Of a DNA stretch of 64,000 nucleotides, positions 48,151 through 60,800 are shown in pieces. Location of the stretch: NCBI RefSeq assembly GCF_001649575.2, contig NC_051433.1, positions 21,283,248 through 21,347,247 of the forward strand, given 5' to 3'. Position 1 is the first letter of the stretch; each line of letters begins with the position of its first letter. Under the pieces are notes generated by a model. That model worked only from the letters and a program-made list of their open reading frames with translations. It ran no database searches and was not told the origin of the DNA. The stretch is from Kryptolebias marmoratus (lineage: Eukaryota > Chordata > Actinopteri > Cyprinodontiformes > Rivulidae). The position numbers were made by a program, and so were the translations under genes.

Positions 48151-50948
48151 GAAATGGCCAATGTCAAGAGAAAGTCAAGAATGCTCGTTAGTCTTAATGG
48201 ATTATCTAGCACCGTAGTAAGATGCTGCAGTTTATTTCTTGAGCTTTCTTTTTTTTCTATTGCTCAGGCTCAGTTTAGAGATCCTATACTCACATAAGAC
48301 GATGCAAGTTAAATTTTGCTGTTGAAGAAAAGACACTTGATGTGTGCCTGCTGAGATATTTGCTGGTTCATTTGCTCGACAGTGGACATGCTGTGCTTTC
48401 TCTAGCATGATGCTGCAAGCCTGGCTGCGCCTTTATGCACACACGTATTCAAGTGAATGTTATACAGTATGTTTTGGCGCATTTGATGACTGCAATATTT
48501 CTGTGCACCCATTTCGTCTCCCCAGACTCACGAAAGGCTGTTTTCATTCAGTCCGTCTGCAACCTCTCAATTCACACTGCTAGCTGCCTTTTCATGACAA
48601 CTACCATTATCTTGGAGCTAGGCAAATACAAATAATGACTCATCCCCATGTAATTGTCCAAGATTATTGTCACATTATAAATGTTGTATTTAAACTTCTT
48701 CCTCGTTATTTACATGTATGCAAACCTCCCATATCCGTTCTACTACTTTTTAGTTCCTGAAGGTTCGAGCTGTAACTCCCTGCTACACGCAAACATTTAT
48801 AATTGGTGATGTTCCATAAAGTGCAGACAAATGTTTACTTATTGTGATAAAAATTTGTGAAGACAGCAGGCCACTATGCATGAATCTCACAGTAAAGCCT
48901 TGGTCACACTGACAATCCTCCCACTCCAAAATGCACAAATAACTCTTGATTATGCAGAGAGAAGACTCTGAATTTTCTGATTTCATTATGCTTAAATGAT
49001 TCTGATTGGAGGCAAGAAAACTCAAGTATAATTTGGTTTCAGAATCATGGAAACACATTAAAAGGATTAAATATTATTCGATAGGACAACCATGAAGATT
49101 TTATGAAAAAGAAACGGGTCAGACGTGCAGAGAAGGAACCGGCTACTTGCATGTTTTCTTGTATTCGGATGTTCCTCACAATCATAGTTCGCATAATAAA
49201 TCTGTCAACATTTAAACTCAATGTGTATACTAAAAATATAATTAACATGATCACATTTTTTTTCTTAAAGTAGTTTGCTCTCCTCTTGTAATCATAATAT
49301 CAAGAAAAGCATTACTCTGGCAGATAAAAATGTTTTAATCCCCATGTGTAAAAAGGACTCACGCGAAAGCACACTGCAGCTTTTGTAATAGTTAAAAACT
49401 AAAATCTATTAGACAGCCAAGCCTTGGAAATGTAATTAGGCAGCTACCTGGCAAAATTCCCTTTGGTCCCAAATATGTTAAAGCCCACCAAGCTTCAAAG
49501 CAAAGGACCCCAAAAGAAAGCAATAATTTAGTTCATTATTAATTCTACCAACTAAACACCAGGATAAACAAAATCTTTTTTAAGCACCTAATGCAACTTC
49601 TAATCTAGCCTCCTAAGAGAGTAAACAATGGCTGGTTTTGGACCCCCATTTCAGCATTCATTCTCCACAATGTATTCACAGTGTGCTGGCTGTTTGCAAT
49701 TCTCTTTAAACCTGAAATGTTAAAAATCATATCTGCTGCAAACTATGAACTGTGTCTGCTGCACTAAATTTATTTATAACAATGAGAAAGGAGAGAGCGA
49801 TGTTTAAATAAAAAAGGTTGAAGAGTCTAAAAAAGTTAAGAAATAAACAGCAAAAAAGATGTTATTACTACAGTACATACGAAAAAAGGCAGCTTTGACC
49901 AAAAGTCACTTTTCAGTGGAAGGACTGATGGGCACAAGGTGACATTGATGAAGGACACAACAATTATAGTGTATATAGATCCATTTCATATAAGACTAAA
50001 TGCAGGTCTATCATAATGTATGTAATGTGTGGAGTTTCAATCTCAGCTCAGCCCTGTCTTCACTCGAGAAAAATTTTAAACATACTAGGCTCTGTTCACA
50101 ATAACCCAGATGTTTTGTAAAACCAACTACTTCTTCTGCGATTGTATCTCTCATCAACAAGCAAAGTACTTTTTTGTTTGCAGAAACTGATGTTTTTGCC
50201 TGTATTTTTTGGTGTGTTGGTGCATACTTGACACATTTGGAGAAAATATGACATAGCAGCCTATTTAGTAATTTTTTTTTCTATGATTGAAGCCACAGCT
50301 CTAAAACAATTTCTATCACTTTCGTCCTTTCTGTAACTAGTTTTGCTCTGTCTGTAACATAGGTAAATCCTGTGTTGGTAAAGTTAATGAGTGAGCAGAA
50401 ACATAATTGGTGTCAAAGAATTAGCTGTAAGTGTTTTGGGCAACTCTTTAGCCAAGCTAAGAATATTTGTGTGCTGTATTTTGATGTGTTGCTATTGCTG
50501 ACATCATCACCACTTTCTGGTGAGGCATGGGTATTTCAGTATTTGGGTTGGTATTTTTGATTATCCTCTGAATGGAAATAGCTTTGTTAAATGAAGGATA
50601 ACATATTAATTTGAAACATGTTAGCAGTAGAGTAACAGGGGCCTTTCTGTTTTACCTCTTGGTCAAATGATTTTCTAGCCAGTAAAGAAGAATAATGCAA
50701 GTATCTTGAACAATCATAATAAAAGCAGCAAATGAGGTTTCAATGGAACCCCACCAAGTCAGTTAGTCAGTACAGTCTAAAACCAGCAGGATTTGGCACT
50801 ATCAGCTATTATTTTAGGAAATAATACTAAGGAATATATAACTTTAAGCCATCATTGGCAGATTAAATATTCAGTATTTCAAATGGAGTGCTGTTATTTG
50901 TAAACAATAACCAGCCTCACACTTTATACACTGAACCTCTTCCTGTTA
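48151..50948. other. Intron, no gene recognised
   Basis: Unique AT-rich sequence with short frames only, no repeat family copies and no RNA gene. Confidence 0.35.
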
Positions 50949-50952
50949 TTAA

Positions 50953-51044
50953 CCCTTCTGTGGCTTTTGGGTCAAATTGACATGGATTTACAAGGGCTTC
51001 GCTGCATCTTGTCATCTCTGTCTCTTTTAAGGGCTTCAGGAGGG
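50953..51044 (+). mobile_element. piggyBac-type MITE with TTAA target duplication
   Basis: A 92-bp unit bounded by TTAA at 50949-50952 and 51045-51048, starting CCCTTCTGTGGC and ending GGGCTTCAGGAGGG. The ends are imperfect inverted repeats, and the left end has the GGGTCAAATTGAC word. TTAA targeting and CCCT...AGGG ends are the piggyBac hallmark. It has no coding capacity. A sister copy lies inverted at 57518-57607. Confidence 0.8.
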
Positions 51045-51048
51045 TTAA

Positions 51049-51854
51049 AGTCCAGCCAAGAAAGACATGGAAATCCTTTGTCAAATGTAAAGCCGTTACT
51101 AACCACCATCATGGTAGTACCACATAAAACCTAATTGGGTAAAATGTTTTCTCTGACATGTGATTCAGTTTGCGTTGTGTCATAAAATTTATTTTATGAC
51201 CTGAGCAAAAACTGCTCAATTACCATATAGGTCCTGTGCGCCTCCATTTGTCAACCTGACACAGAGCAAGATCCTGTGACATACAAAGGCAGTGTGTGAA
51301 TGTGTGAAAAATGACTCCATATTGACTAAGCAAGTGTGTCATAATTGTTGCCCTTAGATACTCAGAAACATACAATACCACTCTGTGCAGTGCGGCAGAT
51401 TCTGTGAACAAGGGTTGAGGGTTACCATGGAGACAGATATCTGGACTAACCACGTTATGATTTATCAGAACACCCTCAGGTGTGTAGCCTAGAAACTTGA
51501 ACCTCTCTAAAACTTCTACACAGAGTGTTAGCCAAAATTGTGTTGGGACTTTGTTGCGAATATCAGTTTAAATTTTGAAGATCTGTGAGACCTGCTGGGT
51601 GTTTAAATTAAGATTTTGTACAGCAAACAGCGAGCAAGATGTTCGTCCAGCTAATCTGGCTAAGTTAGAGCGAAAAAAAGTGAGAGCTGTGGATTTTAAT
51701 GGGGGAAAAATATCTGCCAAGACTTCTGGATTCTGAGTGGGTTCAGGGGCTATAGCCCAAGTGAACAGGAGTCATTACAACCTCATGGACCTGGATCCGC
51801 AGAAATATAGCTTTCCACCCGAGAGCTGAGAAAAGAAAGGTCAAGGGCCAAATG
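51049..51854. other. Intron, nothing recognised
   Basis: Unique sequence. The 77-codon minus frame at 51220-51453 has no domain. Confidence 0.35.
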
Positions 51855-51945
51855 GTGGCTGGGGAATGGGTCAGTGATTACAGTAAGAGGCTCGGCCACT
51901 CATTGATTCCTCAGCTTGAATCCCGAGCTACAGAGTGACTTGAGC
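51855..51945 (+). mobile_element. Possible tRNA-SINE head
   Basis: GGGTCAGTGATTACAGTAAG, then GGCTCGGCCACTCATTGATT and CAGCTTGAATCCCGAGC are reminiscent of a tRNA-derived SINE with an intact-looking B box (TTGAATCCC) and GACTTGAGCTCT after it. The A box is poor, so this stays tentative. Confidence 0.4.
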
Positions 51946-52254
51946 TCTCACAGACACAGTGAGACAAAAATGGAGCTGATGCAAGGAAACAGGAAGAGAC
52001 AGGGGCCAAGGAGAGGCCAGGGACAGCGAGAAGTAGCCGAGGTCTGCACTAGATGAAGTCTTTCCAAATGAAAGTCGGAAGGGCTGTGTCAGAGAGTGAT
52101 GTGCAGGGACAAAACATTGTGTGTGGAGTGACCCTGAACTGAGCACTTGGAGAAAAATAATATGCCCCTGCTCTGGTGATGAACTAACATAGAAAATAAA
52201 TCCAGTATATTCAATTTGCCACAGTAATTTTCTGTGCATGTGTTTGCATTTGTA
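51946..52254. other. Intron, nothing recognised
   Basis: G-rich on the + strand from 51955 to 52060. A 103-codon minus frame covers it without a domain. Confidence 0.35.
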
Positions 52255-52400
52255 TACTGATTATTTAGCTTGCAACCATTTCTTTATTACGCATTAATGG
52301 AGCCCAGTAATCTCATTGAGTGGAGCTTAATGAAAATCTAACTGCCTTTTTTATTAAGCTTGTTGCTTTGGATTTTCCTACCATAGTTTAAAAAAAAAAA
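52255..52400. promoter_or_regulatory. Candidate homeodomain-rich conserved element
   Basis: TTATTACGCATTAATGGAGC, CAGTAATCTCATTGAGTGGA, GCTTAATGAAAATCTAACTG and TTTTTATTAAGCTTGTTGC pack several TAAT/ATTA cores into 150 bp of otherwise complex sequence, typical of developmental enhancers. Confidence 0.4.
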
Positions 52401-53213
52401 CTGAGAAAAAATATGTGGCAATGTTTTCAAACCTCGAAGAGAAGCTGTCAAGCTGTAATGGAAAATGCCAAGTTCTGCAATGATAGCTTTACACAGCCGG
52501 AGAAACAGAAAATATTTATAAAGTCCGAGTCACCACATCATTTTTTTTTTGCCTCCGTATGAGCACTGCAACAGAACAAAAGAATGAATGAAAAGGTAAT
52601 CTCACTTTGGTATAAACTGCAGTATATTCTCACTCAAATCATTTCAGAATTCACTTGCTTTAAAATTGCTGGAAAGTCAACAGAGGCGAGGTTTTTTTAT
52701 ATTTTGGAAATGTTTTGTTTTCGGTTGTTTTGCTTGTATTAGCTCATTCTGTAAAGACAGATAGTTAGTGAAATTTATTCATGCTAAAACAAAGAGAATG
52801 GTTCAAGTCAGACACATGTGTACGCCCACAAAGTGCGCCGAGTCATGAAGTTGTCCACCCACTCTGCCAGCCAACTCTACTTCTTCTCTGTACTATTATT
52901 TTCCTTTCTGAGCCCTCTTCATCCCAGTCCCTGAACAGCCCTCACCCCCACTGAGTTAATCAGAGGTGGAGGCTACAGGAGTGTTTCTGCAGAGTTTACT
53001 CTGTAATCTGTCTAAACACACGCAGACAGCATACATACACAGAACACTTCAACTTTCATAGGTTAAAATCAGACTGGCTGAGTTTCTCCTGGGGAGCCTG
53101 AGAGAAATCATCACCCAGTGCAGAACATATTTAAAATGACAGCTGATGCAATAAGTTACTAACATTCTGCACCGTCTTTTATTATTTTAGACCCTGGTGC
53201 TCATCAGTGCTCA
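52401..53213. other. Intron, nothing recognised
   Basis: Unique sequence, with A and T runs near 52390 and 52540. Confidence 0.35.
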
Positions 53214-54032
53214 GATCTTTTAAAGCGGGGTTCTGTAGAAAGGTTAAAAACAATATATATCTTACCTGATGCAGATAGCTGTTTAAACAATCTCAATTTG
53301 GAGAGAAAGAAAAGAAAAACAATACAAAAAAAATGACAAAGCTAACTGCTGGTGCCAGTAGGGCCAGGATCAAAGTGGATCACTGTCCTAAAAAATCTCC
53401 AATCTAAAGAAAAGATAATAATAATAATCAAATAAATGCACACTCTGTTTTATAAAAGTTTATATCACAGTCAGATTCATATTACATGGTTATATTGGCA
53501 GGAATTATATAATATTCAGGAAGTGCTCCGGTCTGCACCATAAGTCCTACAGTTTACTGCTGCTGCAGCTCTTTGTGTGGTAATATGTAACGTATCAAGG
53601 TAGGAACCTTGTAGGTGGTTATGTGTTGCCGGGGTGTAGTTAATAAAGTGAGGTCAACAAGCCTGGATGGACTCCTTTGCTCTCAGTGTCATTTCAATAA
53701 ACTAACACTCTAGGTTTATACACCTAACAGAACATTTTGTGCTTGCATATAACCAGCAAATTCTGTGTAAATAACAGTGTAATGTGAAATTACACAGCAA
53801 TGTAAACATTTCTAAAATAACATTTGTATGCACCACTTTGAATGTTTTTATTCTAAGGCAGCAGAGACCCACTTTGGTCTTGGCCACAGATAAACTCAAA
53901 ATTAGCTTTTTAATCCTGGCCAAATCAAACTGTTTTTCCAAACTGAGGTTGTTCAAAGAGCTATCTACAACAGGTTAGATATGTATTGTTTAAAACCTTG
54001 CCACAAAACTTACTTTCAAAAGATCTTAGTTG
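53214..54032. mobile_element. Complete family B element with long inverted arms
   Basis: The left arm (53214-~53405) begins GATCTTTTAAAGCGGGG and the right arm (~53855-54032) ends CTTTCAAAAGATCTTA; they are inverted copies of each other over more than 100 bp. Both share the reading ATCTTACCTG.TG.AGATAGCT in arm direction. The central block is present in inverse orientation at about 53518-53565 (GGAAGTGCTCCGGTCTGCAC). No transposase frame remains. Target duplication is not clear. Likely a non-autonomous fold-back-type DNA transposon. Confidence 0.65.
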
Positions 54033-55189
54033 TTTCTTTCCTCTTGAAAGAATCTTATTATGTCTATCTGGTTTTAAAAAACCAAAACCAGTATTTCATC
54101 CCAGTCTGCCTAGAACTCAGCACAAGTTTGAGCCAAAGACTCGCACTCGACTGAAAGCTTATGGAGCTTCTTAATATAGAAATCACTTTCCATATTTCTT
54201 TTCATCAACACCAAGGCCATTGCCAGCGTATCATTTTCTCATTATGTGAATTGGCAGAAACTTGTACCATTTGCGTTGTTCATCTGTTTGCCAGAGACAG
54301 CCTGCTCACTTGATGGGAAAACTTCTCAAAGCTAAAAGGAGGTTTCTGCTTGTTTGTTTGACTTCAGAACAATGCAATGTGGTGGAAACTGAAATGTAAA
54401 AAAAAACGCTGAAGATGAAAATAAAGAAAAGTTGAGGGTGTGTTTCAATTTGAATATTTATGAATATAATGGTCCGATGGCATGTGAAGAGCGAGAGTAA
54501 AGAGAAAATGAGTCAAAATGAAAATGCAACAATGCATCCTGCTGAATAAAAACTGTCTTTGTACAAAAAAAACAACAAAAAAACAAAGATTAAAGCAACA
54601 AATAATTCAACTCGAACAGCTATTATAAAGTCTGTTGCTCTTCATTCTCCACGGCTACGTGGTACTTAACTCATGAATGTGCAAATAATTTATGCTTTAG
54701 AGTCAAGAAAAAATACAAATATTTAAACTGTATCACAAACTCACTTAAGGGAAAGAAAAACATTCTTCATACAAACCTCCTCAAGTTGTTTGCAGGTTGA
54801 ACAAAGTAAAGAAATTATCAGTATATACAAAGATATAAATAATTAGTTGTAAGGACATTGTAATGGCGATTATAGCACAAGTAGGAGTTTCTGTGTGCAA
54901 TCGGCTGGATGTGACAGAGTGAAAGAAGATAGAAAATGAAGTGAAGATGTCAACCGAGAGATAGAGGAGTCCCTAGTTTCCTAATGGATTGGGTCTGATG
55001 CTATAAGTGCTGTCACTATCACTTCTCTTGAAACCTTTAAGGGGGGAGTATGTAGCCGTCTAGCTGATAGGGTCTGTCGTAGACTGAAAATGCCACGAGA
55101 TTTGTACTTCCTTGTCTTTTTTAGGTTGCAGAGCACAAGCTTTGGTCACTCTTTAGTGTTTATTTTTTATTGTATAAAAAGGTCTAGTG
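54033..55189. other. Intron, nothing recognised
   Basis: AT-rich sequence with A runs near 54395 and 54570. No gene or clear repeat. Confidence 0.35.
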
Positions 55190-55680
55190 TTTGAGTCTAT
55201 GCACAGGATCTATATTGTGAAACTTGATTTGAGGAACCAAGTGCAGGGACTCAGGAGCCAGGTGGAACACTGAAAAGTATTTTTTAAACTTAAACAAAAC
55301 ATTCAGACTTGGCAGACACAATGACAAGTGTCTGGAAAAGAGTTGCAGAAAACTAAGAACTTTATGTACTGAAGAAAATAACAGTAAATAGGCTGCAGGT
55401 GAGCTGATAGCAAACAGAAACCTCACGTAAATTAATAAAAAGTCCAATAAAATAAAACTTAGGCATTCAAAATATGTATACTAAAAAACAAGCTTGACTT
55501 TGACAAAACAAAAAGGAATTTCAGATCAAATCTAAAAGGAACAAAATTATCAGTGTAAACACCTGAACAGGAAACTGCTGAAGTAAAAACAAAATACCAG
55601 AACAGTGGAAGACGAGCCAAGACAGACTGAAAAAAAATATGAAGGGAAAAAACTTAAAAGCTCAACAAAACCAAATTATG
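55190..55680 (-). repeat. Likely decayed fish repeat, A-rich on the + strand
   Basis: GCAGGGACTCAGGAGCCAGG followed by a long stretch of aaac/aaaca-type words and GAACAGGAAACTGCTGAAG, AAGACGAGCCAAGACAGACT resembles the A-rich portion of a common fish dispersed repeat. No terminal structure can be seen. The 87-codon minus frame here is not a gene. Confidence 0.35.
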
Positions 55681-57513
55681 AAATATTATAATTTGCTTAA
55701 AACACCCAACAGAGTTGGGTGGAAGCATTTTAGCAGTACTACTGGGTAGTTTAAAAAGGCATTGGAGTAAAGTGCTTAAGTAACTCACAGTACTACTTCT
55801 TCATTGTTTTTCTTGCAAAAAGCTGCTTCATATTTTGTTATTATTGTCAGTCAAGTTCCCTTTAATTATTTGATTCATGCAATCTATTCCCCACTATTGT
55901 GTCCTATGAAAAGATGCAAATTACTTGGCCAGAACAATAAGAAATTTCTTTAAAATACAGTAAATATGTGCTTAGTTCTGTGGGACAAAAGGCAGTGCAT
56001 ACGAATGAAAGAATGCAAATGTATTTGTATTAAATGGTATAAAAAAACTTAATAGAATCAAGATTAAAATGTATTCAAATGTAATATTTATTCAAATGTA
56101 TGATTTATTTAATTTAGAACATGAAGGGTCATAAATGTGTCACAATTCTGATAATTATAGATTTGCAACATTAGTAGCATTATTATGTCACATGCATACA
56201 CAGTGTACTAGACTTTAGCCTTCTATACCCAAAAGATCAAGAACAGATTTTGTTTCAGACTCGTGTTTTGAACTGTTTTTCCATGTCCCACTGCAGACAA
56301 TGTTTTTATTATTATTATTTTTAAACAAATGTCACATTTGCAAAAGAAAAATGTTGAATCACAACCTTTTTTTCCCCCTCCCATCCAAGTACATTTTCTG
56401 ACACTCGTAAGGAGTCACAATCATCCAGACTTTCAGCGCTAGAGATTCCAGCACAATAAGAGACTTACATGTGGGAGGAAGAAAAATGTCTTCGGGCATA
56501 TTTTGTGAGGTGAATGACAAAATGATGCCCAGAGGAAACAATGCGGCAGTGAGCAAAAATTACTCTTAAATTCTACTCAAGTTGTAGTTTTTTTTTTTCT
56601 CCCCCTTTCTGTGTTGGTTCGCGGTTGCTTGTCTGACATTTAATTCACAGTGAAATGTGGGTCTTTGAACGTGTTTTCACTCTGTCATGGTTTTCTTGGT
56701 CGCCCACTGCAAAAATAACTGGGGTGTTTATTTTTTCCTACACCGCCAGAAAGAAGACCAGCTCTTTCCTCTCCATAACTTCACTCTTAATTACCCTGAT
56801 CACTGATCCCTTATCTGATTTCCAAAACCATCTATTCTCAGCACCACAGCCTGACAAAGGCAACAGCAGAAATGATGCTGGTTTAGAGATGGAAGAGAGG
56901 GGGAGGAGTGTACGCGCACACTTGGGGTGTCAAGTCAAATTGTTTCTGCATTTCATCTTGTTGGCTCCTTATCTATTCAACTGTTTATCTGTACCTCTGC
57001 TGGGGTATGTGCAGGCTCCTGCAGTGTGCTTCTCTGTATGTTTGTGTGCTTCAGCTGCCAAAGAAAGGAGGCAGGCAGCTTGCTGTGTCAAGGGCTGTAG
57101 GGGGAATTTTCAAACCCTCAGTCAGCGGGGGATTGTGTGTGAAATACAGATGTTAGAAATGGCTCCACTGTTTGCCTATTGTTATCACTGCTCTTTGGCG
57201 TAGAGGTAGAGGTTGCGTAGAACAGACTCGGGTTTTGACTTGACAAGGGAGAAACAGAATGATAAATTGTCCCACCAGCTTTCTTCCAACACACCACCCA
57301 CCCCTGCATGCTTCCCCGCCACACACAGCTGCCACACCTCGCTGTAGATAGCATGAAAAAACCAACAGATTACAAAGTAATACACAGACAGAGACACAAT
57401 GAGCAGAGGAGATAGGAGTCCCTGTCCTCTTGTCTCATCAGCTGCTGCACCAGAAAACAGGGCCTGAATTAATAACGCAAAAGCAGATTTATGTTCATAT
57501 TTTTAATGTGACT
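55681..57513. other. Intron, no gene recognised
   Basis: The 182-codon + frame at 56655-57203 overlaps others in different frames on both strands and shows only hydrophobic stretches without a domain or splice context, so it is not called. An ATT run lies near 56300. Confidence 0.35.
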
Positions 57514-57517
57514 TTAA

Positions 57518-57607
57518 CCCTCCTGAAGCCCTCAAAAGAGAGAGATAGAGTGAGGCAGAGAAGACTTTGTAAGTTCAGGTCAATTTGACCTGAAGGCCAC
57601 GGGAGGG
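57518..57607 (-). mobile_element. piggyBac-type MITE, inverted sister copy
   Basis: A 90-bp unit between TTAA at 57514-57517 and 57608-57611, with ends CCCTCCTGAAGCCC and GGCCACGGGAGGG. Read on the minus strand it aligns along its length with the 50953-51044 copy, including CTCTTTTGAGGGCTTCAGGA. GGTCAATTTGACC forms a perfect 13-base palindrome near one end. Confidence 0.8.
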
Positions 57608-57654
57608 TTAAATGGTTAAACTGAAAAAGACAAAGACTGACAGTTAAAGTGATA

Positions 57655-59010
57655 GTTCAGATCTTTTAAAGAGGTATTCTGTGTAAAGGTTATGAACAAT
57701 TAATATCTTACCTGTGGTACATGGTTCTTTGAATAAACTTTGTTGTTAGTTTACAGTCCCATCCACATTATAAATGTTTTTATAAATTTACTTATATTTA
57801 TTTTTTAATTGTTTCAACCTTAAAGATGTTTAAGGAGCTGCTTAATGGTATTTTTCAAAACAGCATTCTAGAGACCAAAACAATAAAACCATGATGTTAA
57901 AGACCCACCTCAAACATAACCTTTGACCCCAAGCATGACACACAACAGCAACAATGACAGATTACACGCTTGCATTTGTGCTGCAGATCCTAGTTTCTCA
58001 ACCACTGGAAAACCATTGTATGCTGTATTATTTACATGCAAGACTGATGAACAACAACATTGCTTGAACAGAAGAGACCAAAAAAAAATAACCTTATTAT
58101 TACACCAAATAATCAAGTCCAAAAATGTTTTGTAACTGTACTGAACTGTAGAAAACCACAATATATATCAAGCATATATTTTAAAAAAGAGTGAGAAATA
58201 GGAATAGTTTCAAAAGACTTATACAGGTAAAAAATGTAGCTTAATAATTGAACATTGTGAAGAAATTCCATCTCTGAAAAGCATCTAATAATATGCAGAT
58301 TTGGACTGATACGACTGCCAGTAAACACTTGCTGTCTTTGCTGTCTCACATTTTTGTGGTTTTGTAGTTTATTGTCACACAAAGTAGAAGGTCCGCTTCA
58401 TCATCAGTCCTCAAAAGGAATTTGGTTCTTGCTTTTGTATTTACCATCCTTGTGGTTTTATTTTCTTGTTGTGCTTACAGTTCAGACCACAGACAAAAGT
58501 ATGTTATATACAGTTTAATTGACAAATGACACTTTTTACTCTTTATTTTACATGGAATGCTTATTTGCTTTTTTTTTTACAAGCATAGATACAAATAGCA
58601 GCTTGCAGTAGCATTTCTGGTGAAGACTGGGACACTTTCATCATCATCATTATAACATTTTTACTGGTATACTCATGCAGTTTAATTTTCTAAACTTTAA
58701 CACCACTATCAATTTGCTATTTGCACATGTATAGAATTCTTTAAAAAATAAATAAATAAATAAAATAAAATTTTATCATTTAAAAGTGAGGTTCCATGTG
58801 AACCGCTATGAAAATGTTGAGTTTGGAGTTGTTTTAAAAGAGAAACAACCCCTTTGGTCTTTGTCCCGCTTGAAATAGCTTGTTAGCTCATCAATCTGAT
58901 CAGTATTGAGCTCTTTTTCTCCCCCAAAAAAGCTATCTACAGCAGGTAAGATATTAATTGCTGATAATGTTCACACAGAACACCACCTGAAATGTCAGAA
59001 CTACTTTTTT
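57655..59010. mobile_element. Family B element, about 1.35 kb, paired arms
   Basis: The left arm (57660-57740) reads GATCTTTTAAAGAGGTATTC, GGTTATGAACAATTAATATC, TTACCTG. The right arm (~58780-59005) is its reverse, with CAGCAGGTAAGATATTAATT and CACACAGAACACCACC. The central block lies at about 58590-58640 (GTAGCATTTCTGGTG). An AAAT microsatellite (58743-58770) has grown in the right half. It is longer than the 53.2 kb copy, so another insertion inside is possible. Confidence 0.55.
58743..58770. repeat. (AAAT)n microsatellite
   Basis: Four clean AAAT units with imperfect flanks, inside the family B element. Confidence 0.85.
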
Positions 59011-59799
59011 AAAGACAAGTAATGAAAAAAAGAAGTTGTGTAAAAGCACACATAGTTTTCTGTAGCTGTCAGCGATATGAAGACATTAGAGTTGCGTAGC
59101 TTGGAGCCCTATGTGTATTTCTAGACTTCTGCTTCTCCTGATAATGATTTTTACAATACTTGTGTTCCGATCCCATTATATACACATACTAATTAGCAGG
59201 AAGAACAAAGAAGTCAACTCTCAGATCTTCTCTACTGAATGCTGATGTTGGGTACTTTGGCTAAAGTAGCAATTAAGATCAGGATATAAGTTACTCAAGA
59301 TGAAAACCTGCAGTATTCCTCTGTGAAGTGAGGTCTGTAAAAAAAAACAAACTGGCCAGACACAAATTAAGCTGTCAGGCACATGATTAGTAGATACATT
59401 TAACAGTTCTGGTTGTGTGTTGGCTGATGCTGCATATAGAAAAATATAGAAAAAAAAACCATTTGGCAGTATAAATAGAATAGAACAGAAAGCATCTTGG
59501 CTAATTAAAGACTTGGCATACAATGAGAAGAAAGTTAGGAGATGATCCAAAGGTGGAGATGTCTATATGCACTAATTAATCTGCAGAGATTATGTACATA
59601 AACCTTGCCAGTATGACTCTAATGAATCCATGCATTTCCCCAACACACGCATAATATCATAAAGTGCTCTCATAGCATGCTATGTTTTAAGAATAAGCAG
59701 TGGCGTTCTTGAGACGTTTACCTTCACGGTACGCTCCTCCCACACAGACAAACACAGAACTGTCAACCAACCGTGCACATCCCCAAAGGAGAAATTAAA
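59011..59799. other. Intron, nothing recognised
   Basis: AT-rich sequence. The 109-codon minus frame at 59221-59550 has no domain. Confidence 0.35.
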
Positions 59800-59965
59800 G
59801 ATCTAAATTCCTCCACTCTGAGCTGCACAAGCACTCCGGCTGATGTGTAACATTAATTTCTCATGATGTCAGTCAGCCTTCATCAGCGTTAAACTTTAGC
59901 ATGCCCACGAGAGCGCTGTCCGGGACAGACGTGGGAAGACTCCGGAGGGCTCTGTGTGAAAAAGA
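59800..59965. promoter_or_regulatory. Candidate conserved intronic element
   Basis: GTGTAACATTAATTTCTCAT, GATGTCAGTCAGCCTTCATC and CACGAGAGCGCTGTCCGGGA mark a short CpG-containing island between AT-rich stretches. Confidence 0.3.
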
Positions 59966-60399
59966 GAGTCCCCCTAGTTTCTGTTTGTGGTGTATGGTAC
60001 CATTCAAAAAAGAATAATTAATAAAAACGTTAAAAAGGTGAGATCAAACATTTTAGCATCTTATGTTTAGATCCCTCTACTGATTTTTCCTAAAATCTCT
60101 TTTCTGACCTACACACCCTGCCTGGGTGTGTGTAGGTTTTGAGATTATGTAGGTGTGTGTATGAAGTTGGTGCTATATCTGATTCCTTCTCTGGTGTTTA
60201 AGTTCAGCAGTTAGAGTCAGTATTATATAAAACAGTGATATAAATCTGTATATCATTCTGTGGGTGATATTTTGCTGTACGAAATGATAATGACTGTAAA
60301 GATGTCCATGTTGCTCTGTAGTCTTGAGGTTCCGGTTTGAAGATCATCAGAATTCTTTGAGCACAATACATTTTTTTTTGCAGCATGGCAGCATGGCAA
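59966..60399. other. Intron, nothing recognised
   Basis: Contains a short inverted pair around 60110-60135 (ACACACCCTGCC / GGGTGTGTGT). Otherwise unremarkable. Confidence 0.3.
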
Positions 60400-60800
60400 A
60401 ATAAACTCGATAGCTGAATATTCAGCAGACATTCAGCGTGTTTGATGAAGCATACGGAACTGGCTGACATTGTGCAGTTAGAGCACTCTGTTCGCTCTCC
60501 TTTGATTCAATCATAATAGGTTTTATTCATGTGCACATCTAAGAGTTGGGAAAACACTTAAACAGAATTTGACCCCGGATGGCTGATGGTTCCCGCAGGA
60601 AAGGAGGGAAAAATCTTTAACGGGAGCGACGTGGTGGATGGAAGTGAGGATGCTGTCTGCAGGCTCCTGTGTTGAGCCTTTGCGAGCAAAGCAGTATTTC
60701 CATTTATCATGCATCACCTTTTCATGATAGCATGGCCAGACAGTTTTACATTATGTATTGTGAGCCAAGTAGCTTTATGGAGGCTTATTGCCACAAAAGC
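60400..60800. promoter_or_regulatory. Candidate conserved intronic element
   Basis: GATAGCTGAATATTCAGCAG is followed by CTCTCCTTTGATTCAATCAT, TTTAACGGGAGCGACGTGG and CATTTATCATGCATCACC. Complex, non-repetitive and CpG-bearing, with no consistent frame. Confidence 0.3.

Noticed and set aside
56655..57203. 182-codon + strand open frame
   Set aside because: Overlaps frames in other phases and on the other strand; only unspecific hydrophobic stretches and no splice signals.
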